A stretch of DNA of 47,159 nt from Hungatella hathewayi WAL-18680 (GTDB lineage Bacteria; Bacillota; Clostridia; Lachnospirales; Lachnospiraceae). A program made the translations under genes and the position numbers. Below the pieces are notes generated by a model. It worked only from the letters and a program-made list of their open reading frames with translations, ran no database searches and was not told the origin of the DNA. The stretch covers positions 2,934,855 through 2,982,013 of the forward strand of contig NZ_JH379027.1 of NCBI RefSeq assembly GCF_000235505.1, read 5' to 3'. This document shows positions 27,188 through 35,472 of the stretch, piece after piece; position 1 is the first letter of the stretch; every line of letters begins with the position of its first letter.

Positions 27188-27218
27188 ATTATAAAGGTTC
27201 AAGAAAGTTGAATGTCAA
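27188..27218 (-). promoter_or_regulatory. MerR-type promoter with 19-bp spacer and operator
   Basis: On the minus strand it reads TTGACA, 19 bases, TATAAT. The spacer contains the perfect inverted repeat TTCAA-N5-TTGAA at 27198-27212. A 19-base spacer with a central dyad is the hallmark of MerR-activated promoters, and the gene just downstream encodes a MerR protein. Confidence 0.85.
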
Positions 27219-27242
27219 GCGGTATTTCAATATTTCTGAATA

Positions 27243-27285
27243 CAAAAGCCAGGCCGCAGGGAAATGCTCCCGTTTCAGCCTGGTT
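27243..27285 (-). terminator. Terminator after the alpha/beta hydrolase gene
   Basis: CCAGGC pairs with GCCTGG around an inner GGGA/TCCC stem, followed by CTTTTG on the minus strand. It separates the hydrolase from the MerR operon. Confidence 0.6.
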
Positions 27286-27312
27286 GTCTGTTCAAATGGA
27301 ATGTTGCCTTTC

Positions 27313-28086
27313 TCATCCAGCCCCAGTGATAAAATCCACATAGGCCCGATATACCCCATAATCGGTAATCTGCCAGTGGGCCATGTCGGGGAGTTCGTGG
27401 TAGGTGACCTGGCGGTTTAGGCGGCGCAGGCGGTCTGCCAGTTTGTCGCTGTGGAGGTGTTTGTGGACCTCGGTGTCCTTGGCGCCGGCGATGATCAGGT
27501 AGGGGATGTCGGGGAGATTGGCGGCGGTTTGGAGGGGGGAATGGGCGCGGATTTCCTCTTCGATGCCCAGAGGAGTGTCGATGAAGGCGCTTACGAGAGT
27601 CCTTGGGACATCCATCCGCTCCTGCCAGTGGGCGGCCAAATCGCAGACCGGGCTGTTGGCGTAACAGGCGGTGATTTTGCGGGTGCTAAACTGAGTGTAC
27701 ATGAGGGCGGCCTGTCCGCCCATGCTGTAACCGGTGGAGATGACCGGGGTATCTTCCGGCAGCTGGAAGCGCTGGAAAATGCTGTCCAGCAGCAGATTCG
27801 TGTAGGCAGCCGCCGCATGGTTCATCCAGGACCAGGGCGCTGTGTAGGGGATCACATACAGGATGTGTTTGTCTGTCAGTTCCAGCTCCAGTGGAGTTGG
27901 CTGGTCCAGCATCTGATACCGGTTTAAGCCCTGAAATTCCAGGACGATTCGCCGGATGTCTCCCTGAATCCGGCTGGCATTGTTGTGGCAGTAGCAGTCC
28001 AGATGCTCCTCAAAACGATACCTTTGCTCCATTCCATGTTCCAACATAGCACTATGTTCTGACACTCTCCCCACTCCTTTCTCCAT
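27313..28086 (-). CDS. Alpha/beta hydrolase (serine esterase/peptidase type)
   Basis: A protein of about 257 residues with the nucleophile elbow GYSMGG (Ser121), an acid candidate in AGAKDTEVH and a late histidine in PDMAHWQITD, forming a plausible catalytic triad. The first 20 residues are uncertain: ATG 28086 has GGAG six bases upstream, but a GTG at 28065 also has a fair site. It follows the SorC regulator by 73 bases without an obvious terminator and may belong to that operon. The substrate is unknown. Confidence 0.8.
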   Translation of the reverse strand: MEKGVGRVSEHSAMLEHGMEQRYRFEEHLDCYCHNNASRIQGDIRRIVLEFQGLNRYQMLDQPTPLELELTDKHILYVIPYTAPWSWMNHAAAAYTNLLLDSIFQRFQLPEDTPVISTGYSMGGQAALMYTQFSTRKITACYANSPVCDLAAHWQERMDVPRTLVSAFIDTPLGIEEEIRAHSPLQTAANLPDIPYLIIAGAKDTEVHKHLHSDKLADRLRRLNRQVTYHELPDMAHWQITDYGVYRAYVDFITGAG

Positions 28087-28159
28087 CCTGTTCTCCGGTA
28101 CACTTCCTCACTCTATGTTCCGTCACGTTCCCTATTCCATCTCAAATGTACTCTTTTTC

Positions 28160-29137
28160 TTACTCTTTCCACCTCATGGTGCTGTCCTCTTTATATATCT
28201 TCTCCTGGGTGGCCTTGGCGATGTCCTCGTCAATGACCAGAACATTGACCACGCCCCCTTTCAGCGCGGAGTACACCGCGTCAATCTTCTCTCTTCCCGC
28301 CGCGATTCCAATGCGGTACTCCTTTTGTTTCAGCGTCTTAAACGGCATGGCTATGGTTTCCTCGTCCAGCGCCTCATCGCAAATCTCGCCCTCGGTATTC
28401 AAAATATGCAAAAATGCATCCCCAGTAGCTCCCTTCTCGAACAGCTCCTGCATCCGTTCCTCCGACATGACGCCGCGGCTGGTCCAGAAGGAGGAGCGGC
28501 TCATATCGCCCAGGGTAAACACGGCGATGTTGGCCTCGGCGGCGTAATCCATCACCTCTTCAATGCATTTTTCCTTCAAAAACTGGGTTCTCAGCGTTTT
28601 TTCCTGTATCATAATCGGCGCCGGCAGAAAATAGGGGATACCCCCCAGCTTCTCCGCCATGTCCACGGCGCTGACGATACAGTAGGTGTTCTGATTGAAA
28701 TTGGTGGGCATACCGGCGGCGGCAATCACCCGCATTCCCTCCAAATCCGTCCGGGGCAGAATCCTCTGTGACAGCACATACATGGTTCTGCCCCATCCGG
28801 TCACGATGGAATCTCCGCTCTTCAAAATGCTGTCCAGATATTTTGCCGCCGCGTCGCAGAGGGAGTTCAACGAGTTCTCCCCCACCTTGCTGGGGGTGAC
28901 AATCACCCGGCGAAGCTGAAAATAGCTGCGGATAGTCTGTTCCAGACGGCTCTCCACCTGCAATGGGTCCTTGATTTTGACAGTCACGATATTCTCCTCT
29001 TTTGCCATCGTGAGCAGTTTTGAGACATAGGACCTGGACACATGTAACTGCTCCGCAATCTCCACCTGGCTGAACCCATTTTCATAATACAAGCGTGCCG
29101 CATTGACCACCAGTTGCACTTTGTTATAAGGAATCAA
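28160..29137 (-). CDS. SorC-type sugar-binding transcriptional regulator
   Basis: A 325-residue regulator. An N-terminal helix-turn-helix (LYYENGFSQVEIAEQLHVSRSYVSKLLTMAKEE is the region around 16-48) is followed by a sugar/phosphate-binding NagB-like domain with GDSIVTGWGRTMY and AAAGMPTNFNQNTYCIVSAVDMAEKLGG. The family responds to phosphorylated sugars or polyol/acid intermediates. The start is a TTG at 29137, with GGAGG seven bases upstream. It has its own promoter and follows the glycerate kinase gene, so it is the likely regulator of the upstream hydroxy-acid cluster. Confidence 0.87.
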   Translation of the reverse strand: MIPYNKVQLVVNAARLYYENGFSQVEIAEQLHVSRSYVSKLLTMAKEENIVTVKIKDPLQVESRLEQTIRSYFQLRRVIVTPSKVGENSLNSLCDAAAKYLDSILKSGDSIVTGWGRTMYVLSQRILPRTDLEGMRVIAAAGMPTNFNQNTYCIVSAVDMAEKLGGIPYFLPAPIMIQEKTLRTQFLKEKCIEEVMDYAAEANIAVFTLGDMSRSSFWTSRGVMSEERMQELFEKGATGDAFLHILNTEGEICDEALDEETIAMPFKTLKQKEYRIGIAAGREKIDAVYSALKGGVVNVLVIDEDIAKATQEKIYKEDSTMRWKE

Positions 29138-29211
29138 ATTGTTACCTCCCGGTTTCCATATCTGTTTTTAATCATTTATCTATGGTCTTCCATAATTTTT
29201 CCATTCATTTT

Positions 29212-29240
29212 ATTGTAATATAGAACGTGTTGCAAATCAA
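29212..29240 (-). promoter_or_regulatory. Putative promoter of the SorC regulator
   Basis: On the minus strand it reads TTGATT, 17 bases, TACAAT. A second candidate (TTGGAG/TATATT) overlaps it. Confidence 0.5.
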
Positions 29241-29265
29241 CTCCAATCAACGGAAATACCCGCTA

Positions 29266-30729
29266 TTATCCAGTTATCAACAGGACTGTGAGGTCATTTA
29301 GGCTGATATTCTGCCCCATATGGATACCAGAATTTAGTCTCCACAGAGGCTCGGATGTCCCGTGGTCCGCCAGCGCCTGATAGATATCGATTCCCATCTC
29401 CTTCGCCTGTCCCGCCGTAAATCCGTCCACCAGACCTCCGCCAAGACAGTCCGGAGCCGACGGAATATCCAGCCCTCCAGGGCCGTCCGTCCCGTCAGAA
29501 TCCACGGAACCGATGACAATTCTTTCATTTCCTGCTATCTGCAGTGCGCAGGCCAGCGCAAACTCCTGGTTGCGGCCCCCGACTCCGTCCGCCTTGTCCA
29601 CGGTCACCAGCATTTCCCCGGAGGAAAACAGCGCCAGGGGCGGCGCAAATGGCTCCCCGAACTCCGCCGCGTTGATGGCGATGGCAGACAACACTTTGGC
29701 GCACTGGCTGGCTTCCGCCTGCAAAAGCTGGGTCAGGACGGCTGTCCGGTATCCCAGTTTCTCCGCCTCCCTCCTGGCCGCCGGCAGGAAATGTTCCCCG
29801 TCCGGCATGATTCCAAACACCCGGAATCTGGTGTTTTGGAACTGCTCATATTTGATGGTCTCTTTCTCCGGGTCCGCCCGTCTGATAAACGCCCCGATGC
29901 TGGCCGGGCAGTCCTCCCACCCGTTGTATTTATCCATAATCCGGGCCGCGTCGGCAAAGGTGGAGCCCTCCGGCAGATTGTGCAGCCACACATTTCCCTT
30001 CAGCAGTCCCTCGTAATCATGGCGGGGTTCCTGGATGACATGGTGGTTGGCGTCCGTCATCACCAGATGAATCTGCCGGGCTTTCTGAAAGAGCATGGAA
30101 ATCTTGCCGCCCTTCAGCTTGTCGATGTGGTTGCGGATGGCGTTCAACTCGATGGTGGTGACGCCTTTTTCTATCTGCATGATCCTGGTCAGCTGTTTGA
30201 CGTCCTCCAGGGTTATCCCGTCCTCCGGAAGGGTCAGAAGGGAGCTGCCGCCGTTTCCAATGACGGTGAATACCACGTCCTTTTCCGTGACTTTGCCTGC
30301 CAGCTCCACTATCCGCTCACAGCCTCTGACGCAGCCCTCATCCGGCACCGGATGGGCGCCGTAGGTGACGTGGACCCGGTTCAGTATCAGCTCGTCACCG
30401 TGCTTTGCGATGACCTCGCCGCCGCTCAATCGGTCGCCGATGATTTCTTCCAGGGCTTTGACCACCCGCTGGACGCCTTTGCCGGCTCCCACCACATAGA
30501 TGTGCTCCACCTGGTTTAAGTCAAAAATCTCCTCCCCGGCATCCGGGTCATGCTCCGCCTCAAACAGAGGATTCCCCACGTGGAGAAACTGCCCCTCCCG
30601 GCGAAGGAGGCGGCAGGTGTTCTGATAGGGGTCCGCCGCCTGTAAACCAGCTTCCATGATGGCCAGGACATCCCGGCGTCCCTTCTGATTGCCGGTGGAC
30701 ACCAGCTGGTCAGCATTTACGATTCTCAT
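29266..30729 (-). CDS. MOFRL-type glycerate 2-kinase-like protein (DUF4147/GK-II)
   Basis: A 487-residue protein of the class II glycerate kinase family, which phosphorylates D-glycerate to 2-phosphoglycerate. Visible family parts are VVGAGKGVQRVVKALEEI, ELNAIRNHIDKLKGGKIS, the MOFRL block GVGGRNQEFALA and SVDSDGTDGPGG. The glycine loop normally written SGGGS reads GNGGSS here. GGGAGG precedes ATG 30729, and the gene overlaps the LarA-like gene by 20 bases. Context with a LarA-like protein and an enolase-like protein suggests a hydroxy-acid kinase; glycerate itself is not proven. Confidence 0.85.
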   Translation of the reverse strand: MRIVNADQLVSTGNQKGRRDVLAIMEAGLQAADPYQNTCRLLRREGQFLHVGNPLFEAEHDPDAGEEIFDLNQVEHIYVVGAGKGVQRVVKALEEIIGDRLSGGEVIAKHGDELILNRVHVTYGAHPVPDEGCVRGCERIVELAGKVTEKDVVFTVIGNGGSSLLTLPEDGITLEDVKQLTRIMQIEKGVTTIELNAIRNHIDKLKGGKISMLFQKARQIHLVMTDANHHVIQEPRHDYEGLLKGNVWLHNLPEGSTFADAARIMDKYNGWEDCPASIGAFIRRADPEKETIKYEQFQNTRFRVFGIMPDGEHFLPAARREAEKLGYRTAVLTQLLQAEASQCAKVLSAIAINAAEFGEPFAPPLALFSSGEMLVTVDKADGVGGRNQEFALACALQIAGNERIVIGSVDSDGTDGPGGLDIPSAPDCLGGGLVDGFTAGQAKEMGIDIYQALADHGTSEPLWRLNSGIHMGQNISLNDLTVLLITG

Positions 30730-32017
30730 CTTTGACCTCCCTCCAAATCAGGTTCCCGTCCTCCTCCGTCAGCGGTCTGGCATCCCCCAGAATACGCAGC
30801 TGCCCGTTTTGCTCCGCTTCTTCCTTCAGCGCCTCCGAGACATACATGGTATGTAAATCCGCCGTGTTCTTGATCCACACAATCCTGGCATCAGGAAGCG
30901 CGTCCCGGCGGATGCAGGTGTACATGCAGAACTTCAGCGCCAGCATATCCGTCTCCATCACGGCCGGAAGCCGGATGCCCTCCGTGTCACGGCAGGTCAC
31001 GCCGTTGATATAGATGGGGGTGAAATCAATTTTTTCGTACATCCGTCTGGTGATGGCGTCCGCATTGCCCATGCCGGCGGCATTTCCATCGGATTTATCG
31101 GTCAAGTCCAGGACGGCGATCTTCTCGGCGTTTGGCCAGAAACGTCCCAGAACGCAGGAGCGCCCCGTGATGTTGGGGTCCATGCCCGCCCCGCTGATCT
31201 CCTTTCCCATCTGGCTGATGAGCAGCACATCCAGGTTGTCAAAGGGAATCCTTGGCATCAGAGATTTGGACAGTTCCAAAAGCTCCGGCTCTCTTTTTAG
31301 AATCTGGCCGGCCGGTACCGCTTCCACATGGGCCAGTCTGTGTTCCGCATTTTCAATGACTCCGATTCCCAGGAGGATGGGGGCTTTGTCCAGTATCACA
31401 GCGCCAAATTCCAGAAGGTTCTTCCCCATATTGGGAAATCCCAGCTTGTGGCAGATGGATGCGCCGTGCTGTTTTCCCAGGCCGATGACAATCATTTTCA
31501 TGATACCGCTCTCCACCGGGCCTCTGAAATCGGTGTGGGCCTTGATGCGTCCGATGGGGATAATGTGGTCGGCCTCGAAGGCCAGTTTGTCAATGCACAC
31601 GTCAAAGCCATTCTCCGTCTCGCCTATCTTCACCGTATCCATGCAGGAGCGGATGGGGGCGCCTGTGCTCTCTTCGGTCACGCCAAAATGGCGCAGCACC
31701 TCCTCCTGCCCCTCCGCCGTCGCGCCTCCGTGGCTGCCCATGGCCGGAATGATGAACGGCAGGCCGCCCCGCTCCTTCACCATCGCTGCCACCGTCCGGA
31801 GTATCGTCACCATGTCGGTGATCTCCCGGCTTCCGGCGGTAATCGCCACCGTGTCGCCCGGATGTATCTCCTCCATGGAGCCACAGCCGGCCAGCTGTTC
31901 TCTCACCGCCTGTTCCGTGTCCGCTATCCGCGGCTGTTCCAGCCGGTACTCCACCGGGATAAAACGCGGCGGCTCCACCTCCCGGAGCAGTTCCTCAAAT
32001 CGTTCTCTTACCTCCAT
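30710..32017 (-). CDS. LarA-like (DUF2088) nickel-pincer family protein
   Basis: A 435-residue member of the lactate racemase LarA superfamily. LarA racemises lactate with a nickel-pincer nucleotide; homologues act on other alpha-hydroxy acids. Candidate cofactor residues are His96 (MGSHGGAT), His161 (IKAHTDF), Lys174 (GIMKMIV) and His184 (GKQHGAS). Their spacing differs from Lactobacillus LarA, so the assignment is tentative. GGGAGG sits within the end of livF, just upstream of ATG 32017. The cofactor genes larB, larC and larE are not in this window. It is likely a racemase or epimerase of the imported substrate. Confidence 0.78.
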   Translation of the reverse strand: MEVRERFEELLREVEPPRFIPVEYRLEQPRIADTEQAVREQLAGCGSMEEIHPGDTVAITAGSREITDMVTILRTVAAMVKERGGLPFIIPAMGSHGGATAEGQEEVLRHFGVTEESTGAPIRSCMDTVKIGETENGFDVCIDKLAFEADHIIPIGRIKAHTDFRGPVESGIMKMIVIGLGKQHGASICHKLGFPNMGKNLLEFGAVILDKAPILLGIGVIENAEHRLAHVEAVPAGQILKREPELLELSKSLMPRIPFDNLDVLLISQMGKEISGAGMDPNITGRSCVLGRFWPNAEKIAVLDLTDKSDGNAAGMGNADAITRRMYEKIDFTPIYINGVTCRDTEGIRLPAVMETDMLALKFCMYTCIRRDALPDARIVWIKNTADLHTMYVSEALKEEAEQNGQLRILGDARPLTEEDGNLIWREVKDENRKC

Positions 32018-32021
32018 CGTA

Positions 32022-32732
32022 TCACCCTCCCAAATATGCCTTCTTCACCTCCGGGCTGGCCATCAGTTCCTCGCTCCGCCCTGACGTCTTGATCACACCG
32101 TTTTCCATCACGTAACAGCGGTGGGAAATGCTCAAGGCCGCAAACGCGTTCTGCTCCACCAGAATCACCGGCAGTTTCTTCTCCTTGTTGATTCGCACGA
32201 TGACGTCAAACATTTCCTCCACAATCACCGGCGCCAGTCCCAGGGACGGCTCGTCAAACATAATCAGCTTCGGCTCGCTCATCAGTCCTCTGGCGATGGC
32301 CAGCATCTGCTGCTCGCCGCCGCTTAGGGAGCCGGCCAGCTGTTTTCTCCGGTCCTTCAGCCTGGGATAAATGTCATACATTTCCTCCAGAAGAGACTGG
32401 TATTTGGCCTGGCTGTACCGCTTGGAGAACGCCCCCATTTCCAGATTGTCCTCCACGGAAAGCTCTGGGAAGACTTCCCGTCCCTCCGGCACATAGACAA
32501 TGCCCTTTTTTACCACCTGGTCCGTCTTTAGGTGGTTGAGGGACTCTCCATTAAACAGGATGTCCCCTGATTTGGGGTGGATGATTCCCATGACACTCCG
32601 CATCAGTGTCGATTTTCCCGCTCCGTTGGCACCGATAATCGAAACAATCTCCTGCTCTCCCACCTCGATGCTGACCTGGTGCAGGACATGTACCTTCCCA
32701 TAGTGGGAATTTATCTCTTTGATCTGTAACAT
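32022..32732 (-). CDS. livF: Liv-type ABC transporter ATP-binding protein LivF (system 2)
   Basis: A 236-residue ABC ATPase with Walker A GANGAGKST, the LivF hallmark YVPEGREVFPELSVEDNLEMGAF, signature LSGGEQQMLAIARGL and Walker B LIMFDEPS. ATG 32732 has GGAGG five bases upstream; a longer TTG start at 32750 overlaps livG. It sits between livG and the LarA-like gene. Clearly paralogous to the ATPase at 8893-9603, but the two systems are too divergent to be a recent duplication. Confidence 0.9.
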   Translation of the reverse strand: MLQIKEINSHYGKVHVLHQVSIEVGEQEIVSIIGANGAGKSTLMRSVMGIIHPKSGDILFNGESLNHLKTDQVVKKGIVYVPEGREVFPELSVEDNLEMGAFSKRYSQAKYQSLLEEMYDIYPRLKDRRKQLAGSLSGGEQQMLAIARGLMSEPKLIMFDEPSLGLAPVIVEEMFDVIVRINKEKKLPVILVEQNAFAALSISHRCYVMENGVIKTSGRSEELMASPEVKKAYLGG

Positions 32733-32746
32733 ACGCGCCTCCATTC

Positions 32747-33523
32747 TCAAGCCTTCTGCTGATATCTGTCTCCCAGATACGCCCGGATTACTTCCGGATT
32801 GTTCTGGATATCCACCGGTTTCCCCTCGGCAATCTTGGAGCCAAAATTGATGACCGTAATTTTGTGGCTGATATTCATGACCACGTCCATGTTGTGCTCA
32901 ATCAAAAATAAATCAATGCCGTTGTCAAATATGTGCATCAGAATCTCGATCAAATCGCGGCGCTCCGACGGGTTCAAGCCGGCCGCCGGTTCATCTAACA
33001 GAATCAGTTTCGGCCTGGTCATCATGGTGCGGGCCAGCTCCACCATCTTCAACATGCCGTAGGGAAGTCCCCCTACCTGTCGTTTGGCGATGTCCTTAAG
33101 TTTCATGGATTCCAGTATCTCCTCCGCCGCCTCCTTGAGCGCCTTCTCCTCCCGGTTGGCCCTTCCGATATCGAAGAAGAAGCTGGCGATGCCCGCTTTG
33201 GCGTAGGCCATGTGGCCTCCCACCATAAGGTTTTCCTCCACCGTCAGGGCGTTGAACAGCTTGATATTCTGGAAGGTGCGCCCCAGCCCTAATCTTGAGA
33301 TTTCGTGGGTTGATTTGCCGGTTATCTCCGTTCCCTGAAAGAGAATCTGCCCCTCCGTGGGTGGAAATACTCCGTCAATCATGTTGATGGTTGTGGTTTT
33401 TCCGGAGCCGTTAGGCCCGATGAGGGCGTGGATGGAGCGTTCCGGCATCTCGAAACTCAAATCATTGACCGCAACCAGACCTGCGAACCGTTTCGTCAGG
33501 TTTTTTATCTCTAATATATTCAT
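32747..33523 (-). CDS. livG: Liv-type ABC transporter ATP-binding protein LivG (system 2)
   Basis: A 258-residue ABC ATPase with Walker A GPNGSGKTT, GRTFQNIKLFNALTVEENLMVGGH and Walker B LILLDEPAAGLNP. The ABC signature is the LivG form LPYGMLKMVELARTM. GGCGGGG precedes ATG 33523. Part of the second Liv importer, which probably carries a hydroxy acid rather than an amino acid, given its partners. Confidence 0.9.
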   Translation of the reverse strand: MNILEIKNLTKRFAGLVAVNDLSFEMPERSIHALIGPNGSGKTTTINMIDGVFPPTEGQILFQGTEITGKSTHEISRLGLGRTFQNIKLFNALTVEENLMVGGHMAYAKAGIASFFFDIGRANREEKALKEAAEEILESMKLKDIAKRQVGGLPYGMLKMVELARTMMTRPKLILLDEPAAGLNPSERRDLIEILMHIFDNGIDLFLIEHNMDVVMNISHKITVINFGSKIAEGKPVDIQNNPEVIRAYLGDRYQQKA

Positions 33524-33542
33524 ATTGTCACCCCGCCTGCAT

Positions 33543-34490
33543 TTATTTTCGCTTCTTGTTGATGGTGTTGATGATTCCGCCGGGCATGAAGATGGCGCAC
33601 AGCAGAATAATCGTGGAATAGGTTATCTGGTAATACTCTCCGAAGAAACGCAGGAATTCCGGCAGCATGGATACGATGACCGCTCCCAGGATGCATCCCC
33701 ACATGTTTCCCATGCCTCCCACCATGATCATGACCACGAAGGATACCGACAGATTCAGGGTGAAGGTGGAGGCATTGATGTAGGTGGAGTAATGGGCGTA
33801 CAATCCGCCCGCCACACAGCCAAACACCGACGCCAGGGTAAATGCCACGATTTTAATCTTGGCGGTGTTGATGCCGCAGGTTTCCACCGCGTCGATATTG
33901 TCCTTGATGGCGATAAACGCCCTCCCCCATTTGGAATGCATAATCCGGTAGGTAATGATGGCGAACAGTATCACAAATGCCAGGATAAAGTAGTAGTTCT
34001 GCACCTTGCTGGTGATGGCGTAGCCGAAAATGGTGTAGGGCGGAATATTTCTGACGCCCTGGGCGCCGCCGGTAAAATTGGTCATATTGTTGGCCAGCTG
34101 CCGCACCACCTCACCGAAGGCGATGGTCGTCAGGGACAGGTAAACGCCCTCCAGACGGAAACTGGGGTAACCCAGGCCGATGCCGATTAAAAATCCCATG
34201 GCGATGACCGCTATCATGGCGAGCCACGGAGAGATGCCCGTCTTGGTAGTCAAAAGGGCCGAGGTGTAAGCTCCCAGGCAGTAGATGCCGGCCGTCCCCA
34301 GGTTCATCTGGCCGGTCATGCCGGTGATGAAGTTTAACCCAAAGGCGATGATGATATAGATAAGCGCCAGGCAGAACATGGTCACATAGTAGGTGTTGGT
34401 GACAATCTGCGGAAGCAGCAGCGCCCCTATGACAGCCAGGACAAACCTGTATTTCTTTATTTTGTTTAATGTAATCTTGACTTGATTCAC
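33543..34490 (-). CDS. livM: Liv-type ABC permease LivM (system 2)
   Basis: A 315-residue permease with about nine membrane segments. Family blocks are GMTGQMNLGTAGIYCLGAY, FRLEGVYLSLTTIAFGEVVRQL and MVGGMGNMWGCILGA. It begins at GTG 34490 with GGAGG seven bases upstream. It forms the channel with the LivH-type protein encoded just upstream. Confidence 0.9.
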   Translation of the reverse strand: MNQVKITLNKIKKYRFVLAVIGALLLPQIVTNTYYVTMFCLALIYIIIAFGLNFITGMTGQMNLGTAGIYCLGAYTSALLTTKTGISPWLAMIAVIAMGFLIGIGLGYPSFRLEGVYLSLTTIAFGEVVRQLANNMTNFTGGAQGVRNIPPYTIFGYAITSKVQNYYFILAFVILFAIITYRIMHSKWGRAFIAIKDNIDAVETCGINTAKIKIVAFTLASVFGCVAGGLYAHYSTYINASTFTLNLSVSFVVMIMVGGMGNMWGCILGAVIVSMLPEFLRFFGEYYQITYSTIILLCAIFMPGGIINTINKKRK

Positions 34491-34505
34491 TCCATGTCCT
34501 CCTTC

Positions 34506-35372
34506 CTACCGTTTCTTTCCCAGAAGCCCGGACGGCTTGACCAGAAGAACGATAATCAGCACCACAAATGCCACCACGTCCTTAAAGGTGGACGGGAATA
34601 CCATGCCGGCGATATTTTCCGCGATCCCAAGGGCCAGGCCGCCTACGATTGCTCCCGGCAGAGAGCCAAACCCTCCCACCACGCCGGCCGCGAAGCCTTT
34701 TAAGGAAATCATGGTGGCCATGGAGGAGTTGACGCTGAATACGGGGATGACCGACATGCCAAGGGCGCCGCAAATGGCGAAGCTGATGGCAACGGTGATA
34801 GCCATATTCTGCTGGACATTGATGCCCATCAGGGCGGCCGCCGTTTTGTTGGAGGCGACGCAGCGCATGGCTTTTCCTGTTTTTGTCTTTCTCATGAACA
34901 GCTCCAGGGCCGCCACGATCACGACGGATATCAGGATGATATAGAGATAGGCTTTTGCCACCACCAGACCGCCCAGACGGAAGGTGCCGGACATGAATCC
35001 CTTGACGGTCATGGCCTCCGGCCCGTAATACAGTCTGACAGCCTCGTTGATGATATTTCCCATCATAACGGTGGCCATAATCGCGCAGAGGCGGCTCATG
35101 TGGCGCAGCGGAATGAAGATGGTGAAGGCAATCACCACGCCAAAGAGCGCCATGAGAATCAGGGTTGCCACCACGCCGGGAACCATTCCCGTCCCCAGAT
35201 TCAGCATCATGGTTCCCGCAAAGATATAGGCGCCCAGCATGATGACCTTCTCATGTCCAAAGTTTAAAAGCCCGGAGGAGTTCCAAATCAGGGTATACTC
35301 CACGGCCGTCAGCGCATACACAAATCCCATGGCGATGCCGCTGACCAGTAACTGTAATGCCATTGTCAACAC
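34506..35372 (-). CDS. livH: Liv-type ABC permease LivH (system 2)
   Basis: A permease of about 289 residues. Family motifs GFVYALTAVEYTLIWNSSG, LNFGHEKVIMLGAY and VVGGFGSLPGAIVGG are present. GTG 35372 is preferred because AGGAGGG is six bases upstream; ATG 35363, nine bases further in, is the alternative. The Asn-Phe-Gly-His variant (NFGHEKV rather than NFAHGDV) separates it from the amino-acid system at 11470-12351. Confidence 0.88.
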   Translation of the reverse strand: MLTMALQLLVSGIAMGFVYALTAVEYTLIWNSSGLLNFGHEKVIMLGAYIFAGTMMLNLGTGMVPGVVATLILMALFGVVIAFTIFIPLRHMSRLCAIMATVMMGNIINEAVRLYYGPEAMTVKGFMSGTFRLGGLVVAKAYLYIILISVVIVAALELFMRKTKTGKAMRCVASNKTAAALMGINVQQNMAITVAISFAICGALGMSVIPVFSVNSSMATMISLKGFAAGVVGGFGSLPGAIVGGLALGIAENIAGMVFPSTFKDVVAFVVLIIVLLVKPSGLLGKKR

Positions 35373-35414
35373 GTAAATCCCTCCTGTCTCAATTTTATTT
35401 CCAGGTTTTATGTA

Positions 35415-35461
35415 AGGAAGGGCCGGCACAATTGAAACACCTCCTTGCACCGGCCCCTCCT
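35415..35461 (-). terminator. Strong stem-loop between livK and livH of system 2
   Basis: An imperfect 16-bp stem pairs AGGGGCCGGTGCA with TGTGCCGGCCCTT just after the livK stop. No T run follows on the minus strand, so it probably limits readthrough or protects the livK message. Confidence 0.6.
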
Positions 35462-35472
35462 ATCGATACCGC

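Noticed and set aside
29362-30519. Long open frame on the plus strand (about 385 codons)
   Set aside because: It is antisense to the conserved glycerate-kinase gene, has no ribosome binding site and its translation resembles no protein; GC-rich codons of the true gene keep the reverse frame open.
31014-32084. Long open frame on the plus strand opposite the LarA-like gene
   Set aside because: Shadow of the conserved minus-strand gene; the protein is Ser/Pro/Met-rich without any domain.
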